Shown in pieces: positions 1 to 11,515 of a stretch of DNA of 64,000 nt. This stretch comes from Bolinopsis microptera (taxonomy: Eukaryota; Ctenophora; Tentaculata; Lobata; Bolinopsidae), in contig NC_087079.1 of the NCBI RefSeq assembly GCF_026151205.1, forward strand, positions 7,040,169-7,104,168, written 5' to 3'. Numbering within the stretch: the stretch's first letter is position 1; each line of letters starts with the position of its first letter. The notes beneath the pieces were generated by a model, which was not told the DNA's origin, did no database searches, and saw only the letters and a list, made by a program, of their open reading frames with translations. The position numbers and the translations under genes are program-made.

Positions 1-1752
1 TTCTTGGAGGATTTCTTCTTGAGGGATTGTTTGGAAGAGCAACACTGACCCATATTGTAAAGGAAGATGTAGATTGTTAAAGTTAGATAGATAGTAGACG
101 ATTGATGATATACTCTACGAATGAAGATTTGCTATTTATATGACCAGTTACCATGCTGTGGTATATTGCTTGACACCATGTAACAAGATCTCATTCATCT
201 TGGTGGAGCCACATGCTTACTGGAGCTCGGTCGCACCTCTGGGAGGGTGCTGACATCAGATCTCATGACGGATCAGATCACGTTCCCTGGTCAGATCACA
301 GTAGGTTGTGCAAAGAGAAACGGATACGATACAAGAGAGGAACAAATGAAATGGGATCACGTGATATGATCGGATTAGATAAGGTCACGTCATTGATAAT
401 GCCATACCTAATAACTGTAAATTTAAGTTGTATCACGAACATTTCAAGAAAACATTTTTACCTGAAACTGTGGATTTTGAAGCCATATCATTGAAACATG
501 AGCTGTGTTCACTACAAAACAGTGAGCTCCATCGTAATCAGCTTGAATTACTGTACACACTGATGTATTCAAGCTTTATACTATTTTAAATTTCTTTCAA
601 CACTTCGGAAAATAATGCACAAATAGCCTGCTTACAACCAATCCCGTTTAAAGTTATTAGATTGGACGGTCAGCTGCAAACCAGGAAACTAGTCCAGTTA
701 GTCAAGCTAGTGAACAAATCCATTACAAGATTCAGCAGGTAACTGCTCATTGATTTCACAAAACCATGACCGTTTATCATGGCTGATTTGTCAGTAAGAT
801 TCCTGTTTTCTGGGAGGGCTAAAAGTAAAACCAGTCTTCTTATAGGCGAGTGAGTTGTTAATGTTATCTAAATTCTTTTTACTTTCACTTTTCCCTCACA
901 ATTTTTCTTAATTTCTTTCTCAAAGATATGGAACATCTAAATTCTAAAAGTTGAACTCCTTTCCGGGGCCATATACATTAATTAATGACAGCGAAGTAAT
1001 AACCAGATATCTGTGTACTACAAAAATCCTGCCACACTATTATATTATTGGCAACATATTGTATTATTTATGATATAATATATATTTATTATATTATTAG
1101 CAACACCCTTCACAAATAATGTCAGATCGAGGTCTCTCAAATGCAGGATGATTTTAGCAGAGCTGATAGACAGTAATGTGTTCCCCCCTACTGTACCTCT
1201 AGTTAGTATCTAACGTCCGCCTGTTACAAAGTCTGCCGACTCGATAGCAAAGCCACCACGCACATTTTTGACCGTACATATTTCTGAATTCCTCATAATA
1301 GCAGCATCGCTTCAGTACGCGCTCCTCCTCCATCATAAGCTACTCACTTCTCATATTCATGCAATCGTAATACAGGCAGCTTGTTATAGGCCTGTAATAG
1401 ACAACTTTCTGATTTGATCTGAGTTCAGTGCCGTTTCCAGTTTCTCCTGACCTCACGTCAGTTTGTTTTTGACTCGTATAATTTTTAACTTCTCGTATAA
1501 TTTTTAACCCAGACCTAATCCAGCCTGTGCTTTTATCTGAGCTGTATCGAATGACAGGTTCCTAACGCGTATTTGCACACTTCTGGCTGATTGACGTGTC
1601 AGCTGACTGATATAACCTCCCCTGATTGGCTGTTTACTAGTCACGTGACTTGATTTCCGGCTTTTCATTGGTTCTGATTCCATCTCGTTTGTCAGGATTA
1701 GAACACAGCACACAGTGTATATCACTTATCGTTAGTTTTGACCTCGTTTTGT
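1..1752. other. Upstream region of the catenin gene, no gene seen
   Basis: AT-rich DNA with no convincing coding segment; the short open frame near 213-494 has no recognisable protein character. A 17-base string containing TCGTATAATTTTTAAC occurs twice in tandem around 1473-1508. A TCACGTGA E-box palindrome lies near 1639, about 110 bases before the first ATG of the catenin exon, so this stretch probably holds its promoter and 5' UTR. No clear TATA box was identified. Confidence 0.5.
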
Positions 1753-3039
1753 ATGACCGCCGATCATCAGGGGATGTTGGAGCATGAACCTCAGTCCAAG
1801 AAAAAGGGACAGTCGGGGACAAAAGAGAAGACGTCGGAGACTAAGCGTCAGAACGGAGACTCTGGAATCTACCATCCTAGAGAGATTGAAGTAGAAGCGC
1901 TGAAGGAAAAAGGAGAAAAAGGAGAACAGTCATGCTCAGAATCAGAGGGGGAAGAGAGCAGGAAGAATCTGAGGGAACTGATATCACAGCTGTCCAATGT
2001 GTCTCTAGAGAAGAATACGTCTCCCAACACGTATCATCCACAGTATGCTGAAAATTATCAGCAGTTCCGGCGGTCTTCTTCTGCCAACGAGTACAAGAAG
2101 TCTAGAAAGCGGATCATATCGAGTCGTCAATATTTCAGTCTCCCAAGAGGCTACAAAATATTGCAGTTGAGCGACTGCGACCTCTTAACCATATCTACTT
2201 CTTCTACGAGTAGCCGGAGCCTGTTCACATCTTCATCAGCTGTCAATGATCCTCTAAAATATACATCTCGTGATCCGCTTCAATACAGCTCACGGGAATC
2301 ATCTCAGGGTCGTGCTCGAGGAAAGTCTCGTCACCGCTCAACTAGCTCCAACAGTACCACACCTAGGGTCTCTAACCGCAAACTATCTAGCCGCAGGAGC
2401 AAGCTCCCTGCCGCCTGGACAGACCCTCCCCTCCTTCTATTCCTCAATACGTTCAGATAATACCTGCCCCCTCCCCTCTCACAAATCCTCATCTAACAAA
2501 TCCTCCTCGAACAGGTATCTCCACCACAGATCTGGTTCCCTCCCCAACTACCACTCCTCCTCCAACAGATATCTCCACCACAGATCTGGTTCCCTCCCCA
2601 CCTACCAGGAAGAACCAGGCACCCTACCACCTGATGATTTTACCCGGTGTAACAGTCTGGATAGGAAGAGTGTCATCAGAGATCCCTCAACTAAAAGACA
2701 GAGACCTCGGGGGATATGGGTCGCGTCTGTTAGACGGCTATCAGAGGAGGTTGTGTACTCTAATGAGGCTCCGAGGCAAGTAGAGAAACCTATACAGCGG
2801 CAGACAGTGAACAAGAAACGGCAGACAGTAGATGAAAAATGGCAGATAAAATTGGACAGACAATTACGGACAGCAGAGAGACGGTGGCAGACGGCTGATG
2901 AGCAGCTCCGTCGGGCTGTCTCAGACATAGAGATAGCTGACTTCGCTGTGGACAGCATAGACGACCAGGCAGCTAGGCTGGAGTTCCTGAGGTGCAGGCT
3001 GGAGATGGAGAGGAGGATGTTGAGTGCGTGTCCAGACAG
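1753..3039 (+). CDS. ctnnd: p120/delta-catenin-like gene, exon 1 (N-terminal, contains one frameshift)
   Basis: This probable first coding exon encodes a charged N-terminus beginning MTADHQGMLEHEP, then Ser/Arg-rich sequence. The reading frame changes by one base near 2397-2410. Frame one ends at a stop at 2458-2460; the second frame carries a duplicated motif around RYLHHRSGSLP and ends in a basic, probably helical segment (about 2800-3030, rich in Arg, Gln, Leu and Glu). The exon ends at a good donor, CAG|GTAGGT, leaving two bases of a codon. That phase fits the exon at 28369 exactly. Some vertebrate p120 isoforms start with a coiled coil, and the helical segment is consistent with that, but sequence similarity is too weak to prove it. 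The link to the Arm exons rests on splice phase, strand and protein style. It could be an independent gene. Confidence 0.55.
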
Positions 3040-3891
3040 GTAGGTTTCACACTGTTGTCATGTAATTAGGTTAATTGGGTAATTGATTAATTACCCGGGT
3101 ATTCGGAGTTGTTAATGATACAGGGTCTTGTTAGGGAGGTTGACAGGTAAGGAATGTTGAGGCTCACAGGACTTTCTATTGAATTCCTGATAACCGCATT
3201 TCAGGGCACTACATTTGGCATTCTCTACATTGTTGCTAAATTTCCACATGTCCCCCGCTAATAGTTGTTGATGTTTTTATTACCCTGATTTTACGCAAGA
3301 AACGGAACTTTTACCCGAGTCTCATCTCTTTTCAGCTGTTATATTCTAATATTTTTATGACATTTTTGAACTCTTAGAAGTGGATCCATCTCCTGCAGAT
3401 CACTATTTAAGGTCTAGGCACATCACCGGAATCACTGGAATATCACCGGAATCATCCTGGTGTTGATTTTCAACCCTTCTTGAGAGCAGTGATTTAATAT
3501 CGCCAATAGCACTCATATTGATGTCACGGTGTGCATATGTTGGGTATGCTAACTCTAAGTGAAATGTACGTGTCATTTTAGTACGATATATATTTTAGTA
3601 CGATATACCTGGTCCGTTTTTAGTAGAGGGTGTGACTTGTGTCTGTGTGTGTGTTAAAACTGTTCTACACGTGGTTTTACACTTTATACCTCTAGTTTAT
3701 ACTCTTCCTAAATGTTTATTTTGGGCGTTTCTTTCGTTATTTTGACGGGTTGTTAGTCCGATCATCTTACTTTCTGTACAAATTTTCTGTATAGTAAGAT
3801 TTACGGTTGTTTTCTTAGCAAATCCAGCATTATATGTTTTAGTTTCGCACTCAATTAGCCTGTAGTATATATACGGTGGATATATCCTTAC

Positions 3892-4041
3892 CTTCACAAG
3901 CATGTGAAATATGTCTAATATTTCATCATCAGTAAACACGTCACTGAACACTCCGCACGCGTTCCAACAACAAATTATCAAGTAACTTGTTGTTGTTAAA
4001 CAAACAAATATAAGCGTGTAAAAGTGTTTAGAGCTAATCAT
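3892..4041 (-). CDS. Possible first exon of a small secreted or membrane protein
   Basis: On the minus strand an ATG at 4041 opens 50 codons that begin with a hydrophobic, signal-peptide-like stretch (MISSKHFYTLIFVCLTTTS, then more hydrophobic residues and two Cys). An acidic helical stretch FTDDEILDIFHMLVK follows and ends exactly at a strong donor, AAG|GTAAGG (3890-3891 on the plus strand). No downstream partner exon was found and the protein is not recognised. A chance open frame next to a chance donor is quite possible. Confidence 0.22.
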
Positions 4042-6035
4042 GCGAGGGTGTACAGTGTCCTGGAACGTGTGTAAACGTGTGAAGGCTGAGAATGGTGTTT
4101 TGCGTGAGAATTATCAGTGTAGTACTGATTCTCCTGTCACAGCGTGTCACCTGTGAAGTTCCACTCTCCACTCTCTCTGCCCACTTTCCCACACTCCACT
4201 TTCTCCATGGTTTCCCACACGCTAGTTTCTCCATGGTTTCCCATTGTTTTCTGTTTTCTCGCTTACACTACGTGTTAATAACACTGTTAATCACTTTTTC
4301 ACCGTAATCCGATCTTTATGTCGTGCTTTATTATCCGTACTCTCTGCGGAAATATTAACATGATTAGCCAGGATTGGTTCCCCGGAATGCTCAGAGGAAT
4401 GTGGATGTTTTGATCGGGACTCCGGTGAAATCGTTTTGTCCGGAACCTCGGAAGCATACTGTGGCGGTGGTCCTTTGGGTCGGGCTTTTGATTAGATTTG
4501 GTGGACGTGGGTCCAAGCAAGATAACTTTGTATAATGTCTGCACTTACAGATTCAGTATTTGTGGTAGTAAACTCTATTTTGTTTACACAAAAACCCACC
4601 CTCCCTTGTCTGAGTTTTACAATAGTGCTTCTTGTCTCTTAACCACAGGTACTCTGCTATATCGAATATCAATACTAGTTTATCCCTTGAGGGTTCTTTC
4701 TAATGTTTGTTTCTTCTTCCGTCTTGCACAAGCATGTTTCACGAATTCCAATCGTGCTTCTGTTGAATTCCTTCCACGAGTATTCCCCTTTTATGTTCAC
4801 TTGCTCACATGTAACATTCACTGCACTTTTAGTAAACTTAACGGGCTACATTTGCCCAATATGTACGCTTTCGATATAATATTATGCAGGAAATGCAATG
4901 TTTATGGATTATTTATTTATTGTATAACTGTTTGACTGATGCCATAAATCTGGCAATACTATTTAGCTTTACCACATTAGTATTTCTGTATTAATATGAC
5001 CGCACTAAGTCATTACTCCAAATGTTGTCCTTTTTTCTGGATTCCTTGGGGATTACAAATTATGTTTTCTTCAATCGTTGTTTGGTGGGATATTCTTAGA
5101 AACCCTCAATATACACGATCATTGTACGTGATGTTTTGTTTGTTAAGGCATGTACATTTGTATGGACCATTCCTCGTGACAGAATCAATTCAATCATATT
5201 AGAACATTATTTTCACCGAACAAGCTACCCTAATGAAGCAACAGCTACAACCAATAAATACACTGTAACAGGGACGTTTTATCTTTAGTTTAACGTTGTT
5301 CTAGTTCTATCGTTATTAGGTTTATTAGTGTCCAGACTTTCACTGCAGTCTAACCAGAACTTTTACCTCACCACAATAAAACGGTTAACCAGATATTGAG
5401 ACGTTTAAATTAAAACATGCCTAAAATGTAGTGACTATAGCTGCACCTCTCATTCAACTATTTATTATTCAATAATAAAAGAAATTGATCGCGTCTATAG
5501 TGCAACTGCGGCGAAATAATATGTTAAGAACGCTAGTTTTTACCATCTCCGCATTAAAATGGCACTCCACCTTTTAGTTGCAATCTCCCAGATATTAGAA
5601 TTTAGTGGCTTATAAGCAAGCCTCATCCATACATAGTATAATGAGGAGCTGGGTATTATATCAGTTAATATAACCACCCATCCATCCAAATAAACGTGAT
5701 CTAATACTTTATGAAGGAGCACTTAATATTACCTGATACGGAGCACCTTTCTTAGGTGTAGTATATTATGAAGGAGCATGGGGTTTCCCTTCAGGTGCAG
5801 GACATTTGTGTGAACGAGTTAGTTCCATTAAGCAAGGATTGGTGTCTGCTGACGTATTAACGGTATATTGAGTGTTACTGAGTAGGGGTATTGTGTTGCA
5901 ATTTGTAGTGCTTTATCTTTTTAGCTCTAGTGTCGTGCGTTTCACAGCTTTTGTAAATACAATATATTAACACTACAGATTATTATCACAGTTAGATGCA
6001 GAATCTAACCGGGTTTTATATCAACCCTTCACATT
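4042..6035. other. Intronic stretch, no gene recognised
   Basis: AT-rich sequence with only short, uncharacteristic open frames. A phrase around TTTCTCCATGGTTTCCCA is repeated near 4200-4240. A plus-strand frame at 4092 starts with a hydrophobic segment but runs into low-complexity sequence. Confidence 0.5.
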
Positions 6036-6655
6036 AGTATAGGTATTAGTGTACCCTAGAATCTAGGTATTAGTGTACCCTAGAATCTAGGTATTAGTGT
6101 ACCCTAGTATCTAGGTATTAGTGTACCCTAGTATCTAGGTATTGGTGTACCCTAGTATCTAGGTATTAGTGTACCCTAGTATCTAGGTATTAGTGTACCC
6201 TAGTATCTAGGTATTGGTGTACCCTAGTATCTAGGTATTAGTGTACCCTAGTATCTAGGTATTAGTGTACCCTAGTATCTAGGTATTAGTGTACCCTAGT
6301 ATCTAGGTATTAGTGTACCCTAGTATCTAGGTATTAGTGTACCCTAGTATCTAGGTATTAGTGTACCCTAGTATCTAGTTATTAGTGTACCCTAGTATCT
6401 AGGTATTAGTGTACCCTAGTATCTAGGTATTAGTGTACCCTAGTATCTAGGTATTAGTGTACCCTAGTATCTAGATATTAGTGTACCCTAGTATCTAGGT
6501 ATTAGTGTACCCTAGTATCTAGGTATTAGTGTACCCTAGTATCTAGGTATTAGTGTACCCTAGTATCTAGGTATTAGTGTACCCTAGTATCTAGGTATTA
6601 GTGTACCCTAGTATCTAGGTATTGGTGTACCCTAGTATCTAGGTATTGGTGTACC
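6036..6655. repeat. 24-bp satellite array, copy 1
   Basis: About 26 tandem copies of a 24-base unit (GTATTAGTGTACCCTAGTAT then CTAG), with scattered G/A and A/T variants; the first two copies carry AGAATCTAG instead of AGTATCTAG. The unit has an imperfect dyad (TACCCTAG / CTAGGTA). The same satellite reappears at 25967-26503, immediately after the second assembly gap. Confidence 0.95.
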
Positions 6656-6681
6656 GGGGGGGGGGGGGGGGGGGGGGGGGG
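6656..6681. repeat. Poly-G run of 26
   Basis: Twenty-six consecutive G residues directly abut the end of the 24-bp satellite and precede the GGAC hairpin module. A second 26-G run is at 57869-57894. Confidence 0.95.
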
Positions 6682-6800
6682 ATCATGTTTTTTTGTCCGT
6701 TTTTGTCCGTTTGGCAGCTATATTTTCAAAACGGACAAAAATAAAGCGGACAAAAACGGACAAAAACGGACAAAAAATAACAAAATTGAAATAACATTTA
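6682..6800. repeat. GGACAAAAA inverted-repeat module, copy 1
   Basis: Repeats of TTTTTGTCCG on the left face repeats of CGGACAAAAA on the right across a short AT-rich spacer, so the module can fold into a stem. It ends in ...ACATTTAG, followed by ATGCTTCCTCC and the TCC tract. A close copy in the same context lies at 8270-8400. Confidence 0.85.
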
Positions 6801-7011
6801 GATGCTTCCTCCAGCCTCCTCCTCCTCCTCCTCCTCCTCCTCCTCCTCCTCCTCCTCCTCCTCCTCCTCCTCCTCCTCCTCCTCCTCCTCCTCCTCCTCC
6901 TACTCCTCCTCTTCCACCTTCTCCTCCTCCTCCTCCTCAGCCATCCTCATCAGCCATCCTCCTCAGTCCTCCTCAGTCCTCCTCAGTCCTCCTCAGTCCT
7001 CCTCCTCTGCA

Positions 7012-8085
7012 GTCCTCATCATCCTCCTCAGTCCTCCTCAGTCCTCCTCAGTCCTCCTCAGTCCTCCTCCTCTGCAGTCCTCATCATCCTCCTCAGTCCT
7101 CCTCAGTCCTCCTCCTCCTGGGTCCTCCTCCTCCTGGGTCCTCCTCCTCCTCTTCCTCCTCAGTCCTCAGTCCTTCTCCTCAGTCCTCCTCCTCATCCTT
7201 TTCGTCAGTACTCCTCCTCCTCAGTCCTCCCCCAGTCCCCCTCCTCCTCCTATTCAGTCCTCCTCCTCCTCCTCCTCAGTTCTCCTCCTTCTCATTCCTC
7301 CTTCTGAGTCCTCCTCATTCCTCCTTCTGAGTCCTCCCCCTCCTCTTTCTCCTGAGTCCTCCTCCTGTGCAGTCCTCATCATCCTCCTCAGTCCTCCTCA
7401 GTCCTCCTCAGTCCTCCTCAGTCCTCCTCCTCTGCAGTCCTCATCATCCTCCTCAGTCCTCCTCAGTCCTCCTCCTCCTGGGTCCTCCTCCTCCTGGGTC
7501 CTCCTCCTCCTCTTCCTCCTCAGTCCTCAGTCCTTCTCCTCAGTCCTCCTCCTCATCCTTTTCGTCAGTACTCCTCCTCCTCAGTCCTCCCCCAGTCCCC
7601 CTCCTCCTCCTATTCAGTCCTCCTCCTCCTCCTCCTCAGTTCTCCTCCTTCTCATTCCTCCTTCTGAGTCCTCCTCATTCCTCCTTCTGAGTCCTCCCCC
7701 TCCTCTTTCTCCTGAGTCCTCCTCCTGTGTCCTCTTTCTCCTCCTCAGTCCTCCTCAGTCCTCCTCAGTCCTCCTCAGTCCTCCTCCTCTGCAGTCCTCA
7801 TCATCCTCCTCAGTCCTCCTCAGTCCTCCTCCTCCTGGGTCCTCCTCCTCCTGGGTCCTCCTCCTCCTCTTCCTCCTCAGTCCTCAGTCCTTCTCCTCAG
7901 TCCTCCTCCTCATCCTTTTCGTCAGTACTCCTCCTCCTCAGTCCTCCCCCAGTCCCCCTCCTCCTCCTATTCAGTCCTCCTCCTCCTCCTCCTCAGTTCT
8001 CCTCCTTCTCATTCCTCCTTCTGAGTCCTCCTCATTCCTCCTTCTGAGTCCTCCCCCTCCTCTTTCTCCTGAGTCCTCCTCCTGT
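7012..8085. repeat. Higher-order repeat, three units of 360/357 bp
   Basis: Within the TCC tract a complex unit is repeated three times. Markers such as TTCGTCAGTACTCC recur at 7201, 7561 and 7918, giving periods of 360 and 357 bases. The copies are nearly identical, which implies recent unequal exchange or gene conversion. Confidence 0.9.
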
Positions 8086-8269
8086 GTCCTCTTTCTCCTC
8101 CTCCTTCTCAGTCCTCCTCCTCCTCCCTCTCAGTCATCCTCCTCAGTCATCCTCCTCAGCCATCCTCCTCAGCCATCCTCTTCAGCGATCCTCCTCAGTA
8201 CTCCTTAGTCCTCCTCCTCCTCAGTCCTCCTCAGTCCTCCTCCTCAGTCATCCTTCTCCTCCTCCTCCT

Positions 8270-8400
8270 CCAGGGGGGATCCTGTTTTTTATCCGTTTTT
8301 TCCGTTCGGAACCCTATATTATCAAAACGGACAAAAAATAGAGCGGACAAAAACGGACAAAAACGGAGAAAAAATAACAAAAAAGGAAATAATATTTAGA
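8270..8400. repeat. GGACAAAAA inverted-repeat module, copy 2
   Basis: A diverged copy of the 6682-6800 module: short G run, GATCCTG, TCCGTTTTTTCCG, AT spacer, then CGGACAAAAA repeats, ATATTTAG and ATGCTTCCTCC. The conserved junction with TCC repeats shows that module and tract were duplicated together. Confidence 0.85.
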
Positions 8401-8721
8401 TGCTTCCTCCTCCTCCTCAGTCTTCCTCAGTCATCCTCCTCCTCCTCCTGAGTCCTCCTCCTGGGTCCTCATCCTGGGACCCTCCTCCTCTTGGGTCCAC
8501 CTCCTCTTCATCCTCCTCCTCTTCCTCCTCAGTCCTCAGTTCTCCTCCTCAGCTCAGTCCTCCTTCTCAGTCCTCCTCCCCATCCTTTTCCTCAGTCCTC
8601 TCCTCAGTCCTGCCAGTCCCCCTCCTCCTCCTATTCACTCCTCCTCCTCCTCCTCCTCCTCCTCCTCCTCAGTCCTCCTCCTTCATTTCCTCCCCCGCCC
8701 TTCTTTCCTCCTCCCCCCTCC

Positions 8722-8821
8722 NNNNNNNNNNNNNNNNNNNNNNNNNNNNNNNNNNNNNNNNNNNNNNNNNNNNNNNNNNNNNNNNNNNNNNNNNNNNNNN
8801 NNNNNNNNNNNNNNNNNNNNN
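8722..8821. other. Assembly gap, 100 N
   Basis: Exactly 100 undetermined bases, a placeholder for a gap of unknown size, bounded on the left by TCC repeat. Confidence 0.99.
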
Positions 8822-9701
8822 GGATCTGACTGAATGTGGAAGTTACGAGCACTTACCCCTCGTGAGATAGTCCAATACAGCAGAGAACTAGAGGTAGTAT
8901 CCAGCATATGCTTGACTGAAGTTATAATATACTTAAAGCCTCGATTTACCTCAAACTATTTGCTCCACCGATCCAATTCCGACAGAACAACAATAACAAA
9001 CAGTCTAAAAGGTGCACTGCGCGCGTCACGTTGAGTGAATAAAGTATAATATAATAAGCGCGCGGCATAACGAAGTGTTAACGATGTCAACCTTTTGACT
9101 ATATTTTATGTGTTTTCCCGCCCTCATTATGAAAGAAAATGTGTTATTGCTCAAATGGCTTGTATCATGTCTTGCTAGAATATTGACTAAGAACAAGTAC
9201 AGTTACCTGGATAATATGAAGTCTCCTCATCATCTGATCGTTACTACTAAACTTCTGAGTAGAGACGGTGGCTTGGTAAATGTTGTATACCAAACAGCAG
9301 AACCACTTAGATTGCGCTATTATACAATACTGGAACATAAACCCTGTGTGATTAGAAGTTAACATCATAGAACATACTTCATATTTAATATTTAGTAAGA
9401 TAATTACTTGACAATTACTTGATAATTAGTGTTTAATTGATGGAACTTTAATTTGAGTTTGTTTAAATAAAATGACGGATAATACAGTTTAGTAGTCAGA
9501 AATAACTGAAGGCTTGCTGATATCTCAATATTTACCCTGAATTGTACAGAAAAGTGAGCCACTGTATTCGTCCTGTCGTATGATATACATCTGGGAGCAG
9601 TAGATATGTGTCCCCACAATAACAGGAATTCCAACAATCCACACACTGGTCATACTGCACATGCTGATGTAGATCGGGATCACGTGCGGAAACTTCTTCC
9701 T
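8822..9701. other. No gene recognised
   Basis: AT-rich sequence with short open frames on both strands but no domain, splice pattern or repeat that I recognise. Confidence 0.5.
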
Positions 9702-9800
9702 GTCAACATAAGATGTTGAATTATTATTGTCAACATGAGAAGTTGAATTATTGTCAACATGAGATGTTGAATTATTGTCAACATAAGATGTTGAATTATG
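9702..9800. repeat. Short minisatellite of 24-bp hairpin units
   Basis: Four units of about 24 bases (GTCAACATGAGATGTTGAAT then TATT; the first is 27 bases) followed by a decayed partial copy. Most units contain the inverted repeat TCAACAT / ATGTTGA around three bases, so each can form a 7-bp hairpin. Confidence 0.85.
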
Positions 9801-10149
9801 TTGAAATATTTTGAATTATTCACAGAAAGTAAAAGATATGTTGATTTTTGTGACCAACAACAAATTTTCATATATTTTAAAATAATAGATTTAGTGGTCC
9901 GCTCTTTGACAGCCCTGTGGGTTGTGACTGGTCTCCATGACTACAGTTATTATAAGTGTTGTGGCACAGATACGTTATATTATTATACCATCACGCAGGA
10001 TGGGCCAGTGTTGCAGTTTTAAAGCCGGATTTTCTCTTGTCTTCGTTTCGTGACGAACTTGAGCTGTTTATTTTCTGTTTTGTACTAGCCAAACAACGAT
10101 CTTTGATCGTATCAAGAGGTTCTTTACGCAGAAAGGTGTATCTTTCTAT
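9801..10149. other. No gene recognised
   Basis: Single-copy-looking sequence between the hairpin minisatellite and the foldback element; nothing convincing seen. Confidence 0.5.
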
Positions 10150-10153
10150 TTAA

Positions 10154-11511
10154 GGGGGGGGGGCCAATGGATATTTTTTTGTGAAACTTGATTTCGAGAT
10201 AGCAGTTGACCAACAAACTAAGACCAGTGACCGAACTTTTGAGGGGGTCCCGGACCCCAACCGCCAAACGGTGCCCGCGGGGCAGCCACGCCCATATTTG
10301 GTCCAAATTAGGCCCAATTTAGCCAAATACCCTGAGCATGCCCAAAACCCAAATTTTAGGTGCTCTACTTGTAGCTAGTGGTCTCCTGAACTCGTATATG
10401 AAATTTCATCAAGATTGGACAAAAAATGACTGAGTTATGAGCCAAAAACCATATGCCCATATTTGGGCATACGCACCAAATTTGGTAGATTTTGTCCCAT
10501 AAATTGGTCAAATATCAATATTTTTCACTGAAACTTACTTTATATGAAAGGTAAGCCTAAACTACATATTCTCTGTAAGTTATAGCTTTATATCTGTTTA
10601 AATGTGGATACTAAGGCGAAAAGACCACACAAAATGAACTAAATTGCCCATATCTTGGTTCGCGATATTCGCGGAATTGATCTCATTAAAATTGTAACAA
10701 CTCAATCAGTTTTCAAAATTTTTCCATGAAATTTTCGGAATCGACTCGAAATCGCATTTCCACCTTAGTTTGAGAACAGATTTTTGATTAAGGCCTCAAA
10801 AAAAATTTGGCGGCCAAATTCTGAATTTCTCCGGGAAAATTTTGGAATTTGGCCGCCAAATTTTTTTGGAGGCCTAAATCAAAAATCTGTTCTCAAACTA
10901 AGGTGTAAATACGATTTCGAGTCGATTCCGAAAATTTCATGGAAAAATTTTGAAAACTGATCGAGTTGTTACGATTTTAATGAGATCAATTCCGCGAATA
11001 TCGCGAACCAAGATATGGGCAATTTAGTTCATTTTTTGTGGTCTTTTCGCCTTAGTATCCACATTTAAACAGATATAAAGCTATAACTTACAGAGAATAT
11101 GTAGTTTAGGCTTACCTTTCATATAAAGTAAGTTTCAGTGAAAAATATTGATATTTGACCAATTTATGGGACGAAATCTACCAAATTTGGTGCGTATGCC
11201 CAAATATGGGCATATGGTTTTTGGCTCATAACTCAGTCATTTTTTGTCCAATCTTGATGAAATTTCATATACGAGTTCAGGAGACCACTAGCTACAAGTA
11301 GAGCACCTAAAATTTGGGTTTTGGGCATGTTCAGGGTATTTGGCTAAATTGGGCCTAATTTGGACCAAATATGGGCGTGGCTGCCCCGCAGGCACCGTTT
11401 GGCGGTTAGGGTCCGGGACCCCCTCAAAAGTTCGGTCACTGGTCCTAGTTTGTTGGTCAACTGCTATCTCGAAATCAAGTTTCACAAAAAAATATCCATT
11501 GGCCCCCCCCC
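10154..11511. mobile_element. Foldback transposable element with TTAA flanks (1,358 bp)
   Basis: Two arms of about 670 bases are inverted copies of each other around an axis near 10833, with only scattered mismatches (for example a TTTTGTCCCAT / ATGGGACGAAA pair) and a spacer of about 20 bases. The ends are (G)10-CCAATGGATA on the left and TATCCATTGG-(C)9 on the right. TTAA lies directly outside both ends (10150-10153 and 11512-11515). TTAA duplication is the hallmark of piggyBac-type transposition, which makes a non-autonomous foldback or MITE mobilised by such a transposase likely. No transposase is encoded. An old diverged relative lies at 13226-13520. Confidence 0.9.
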
Positions 11512-11515
11512 TTAA

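Larger units (their letters stand above)
6801..8721. repeat. TCC/CTC polypyrimidine tract (about 1.9 kb)
   Basis: Almost pure C/T on the plus strand, interrupted by CAGT spacers. It starts with roughly 80 bases of uninterrupted TCC repeats, continues as TCCTCAG-type units, is broken by the second GGAC module at 8270-8400, then resumes until the N gap. Long open frames here encode only Ser/Pro/Leu low-complexity sequence in several frames and are by-products of the repeat. Such homopurine-homopyrimidine DNA can adopt triplex (H-DNA) structure, and the gap here suggests it also defeated assembly. Confidence 0.95.

Noticed and set aside
213-494. 93-codon open frame near the left edge
   Set aside because: No domain, no splice sites, composition like the surrounding noncoding DNA.
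2309-2400. Tiny intron to explain the exon 1 frame change
   Set aside because: Candidate GT..AG pairs are 13-29 bases long and either give the wrong frame or are too short to splice.
2602-2958. Minus-strand open frame opposite catenin exon 1
   Set aside because: Antisense shadow of the coding strand.
4092-4307. Small plus-strand open frame with a hydrophobic start
   Set aside because: After about 25 residues it becomes low-complexity sequence from a local repeat (TTTCTCCATGGTTTCCCA); no support.
6802-8870. Long Ser/Pro/Leu open frames in several plus-strand frames
   Set aside because: Pure by-products of the TCC repeat; open in several overlapping frames and no non-repeat domain.
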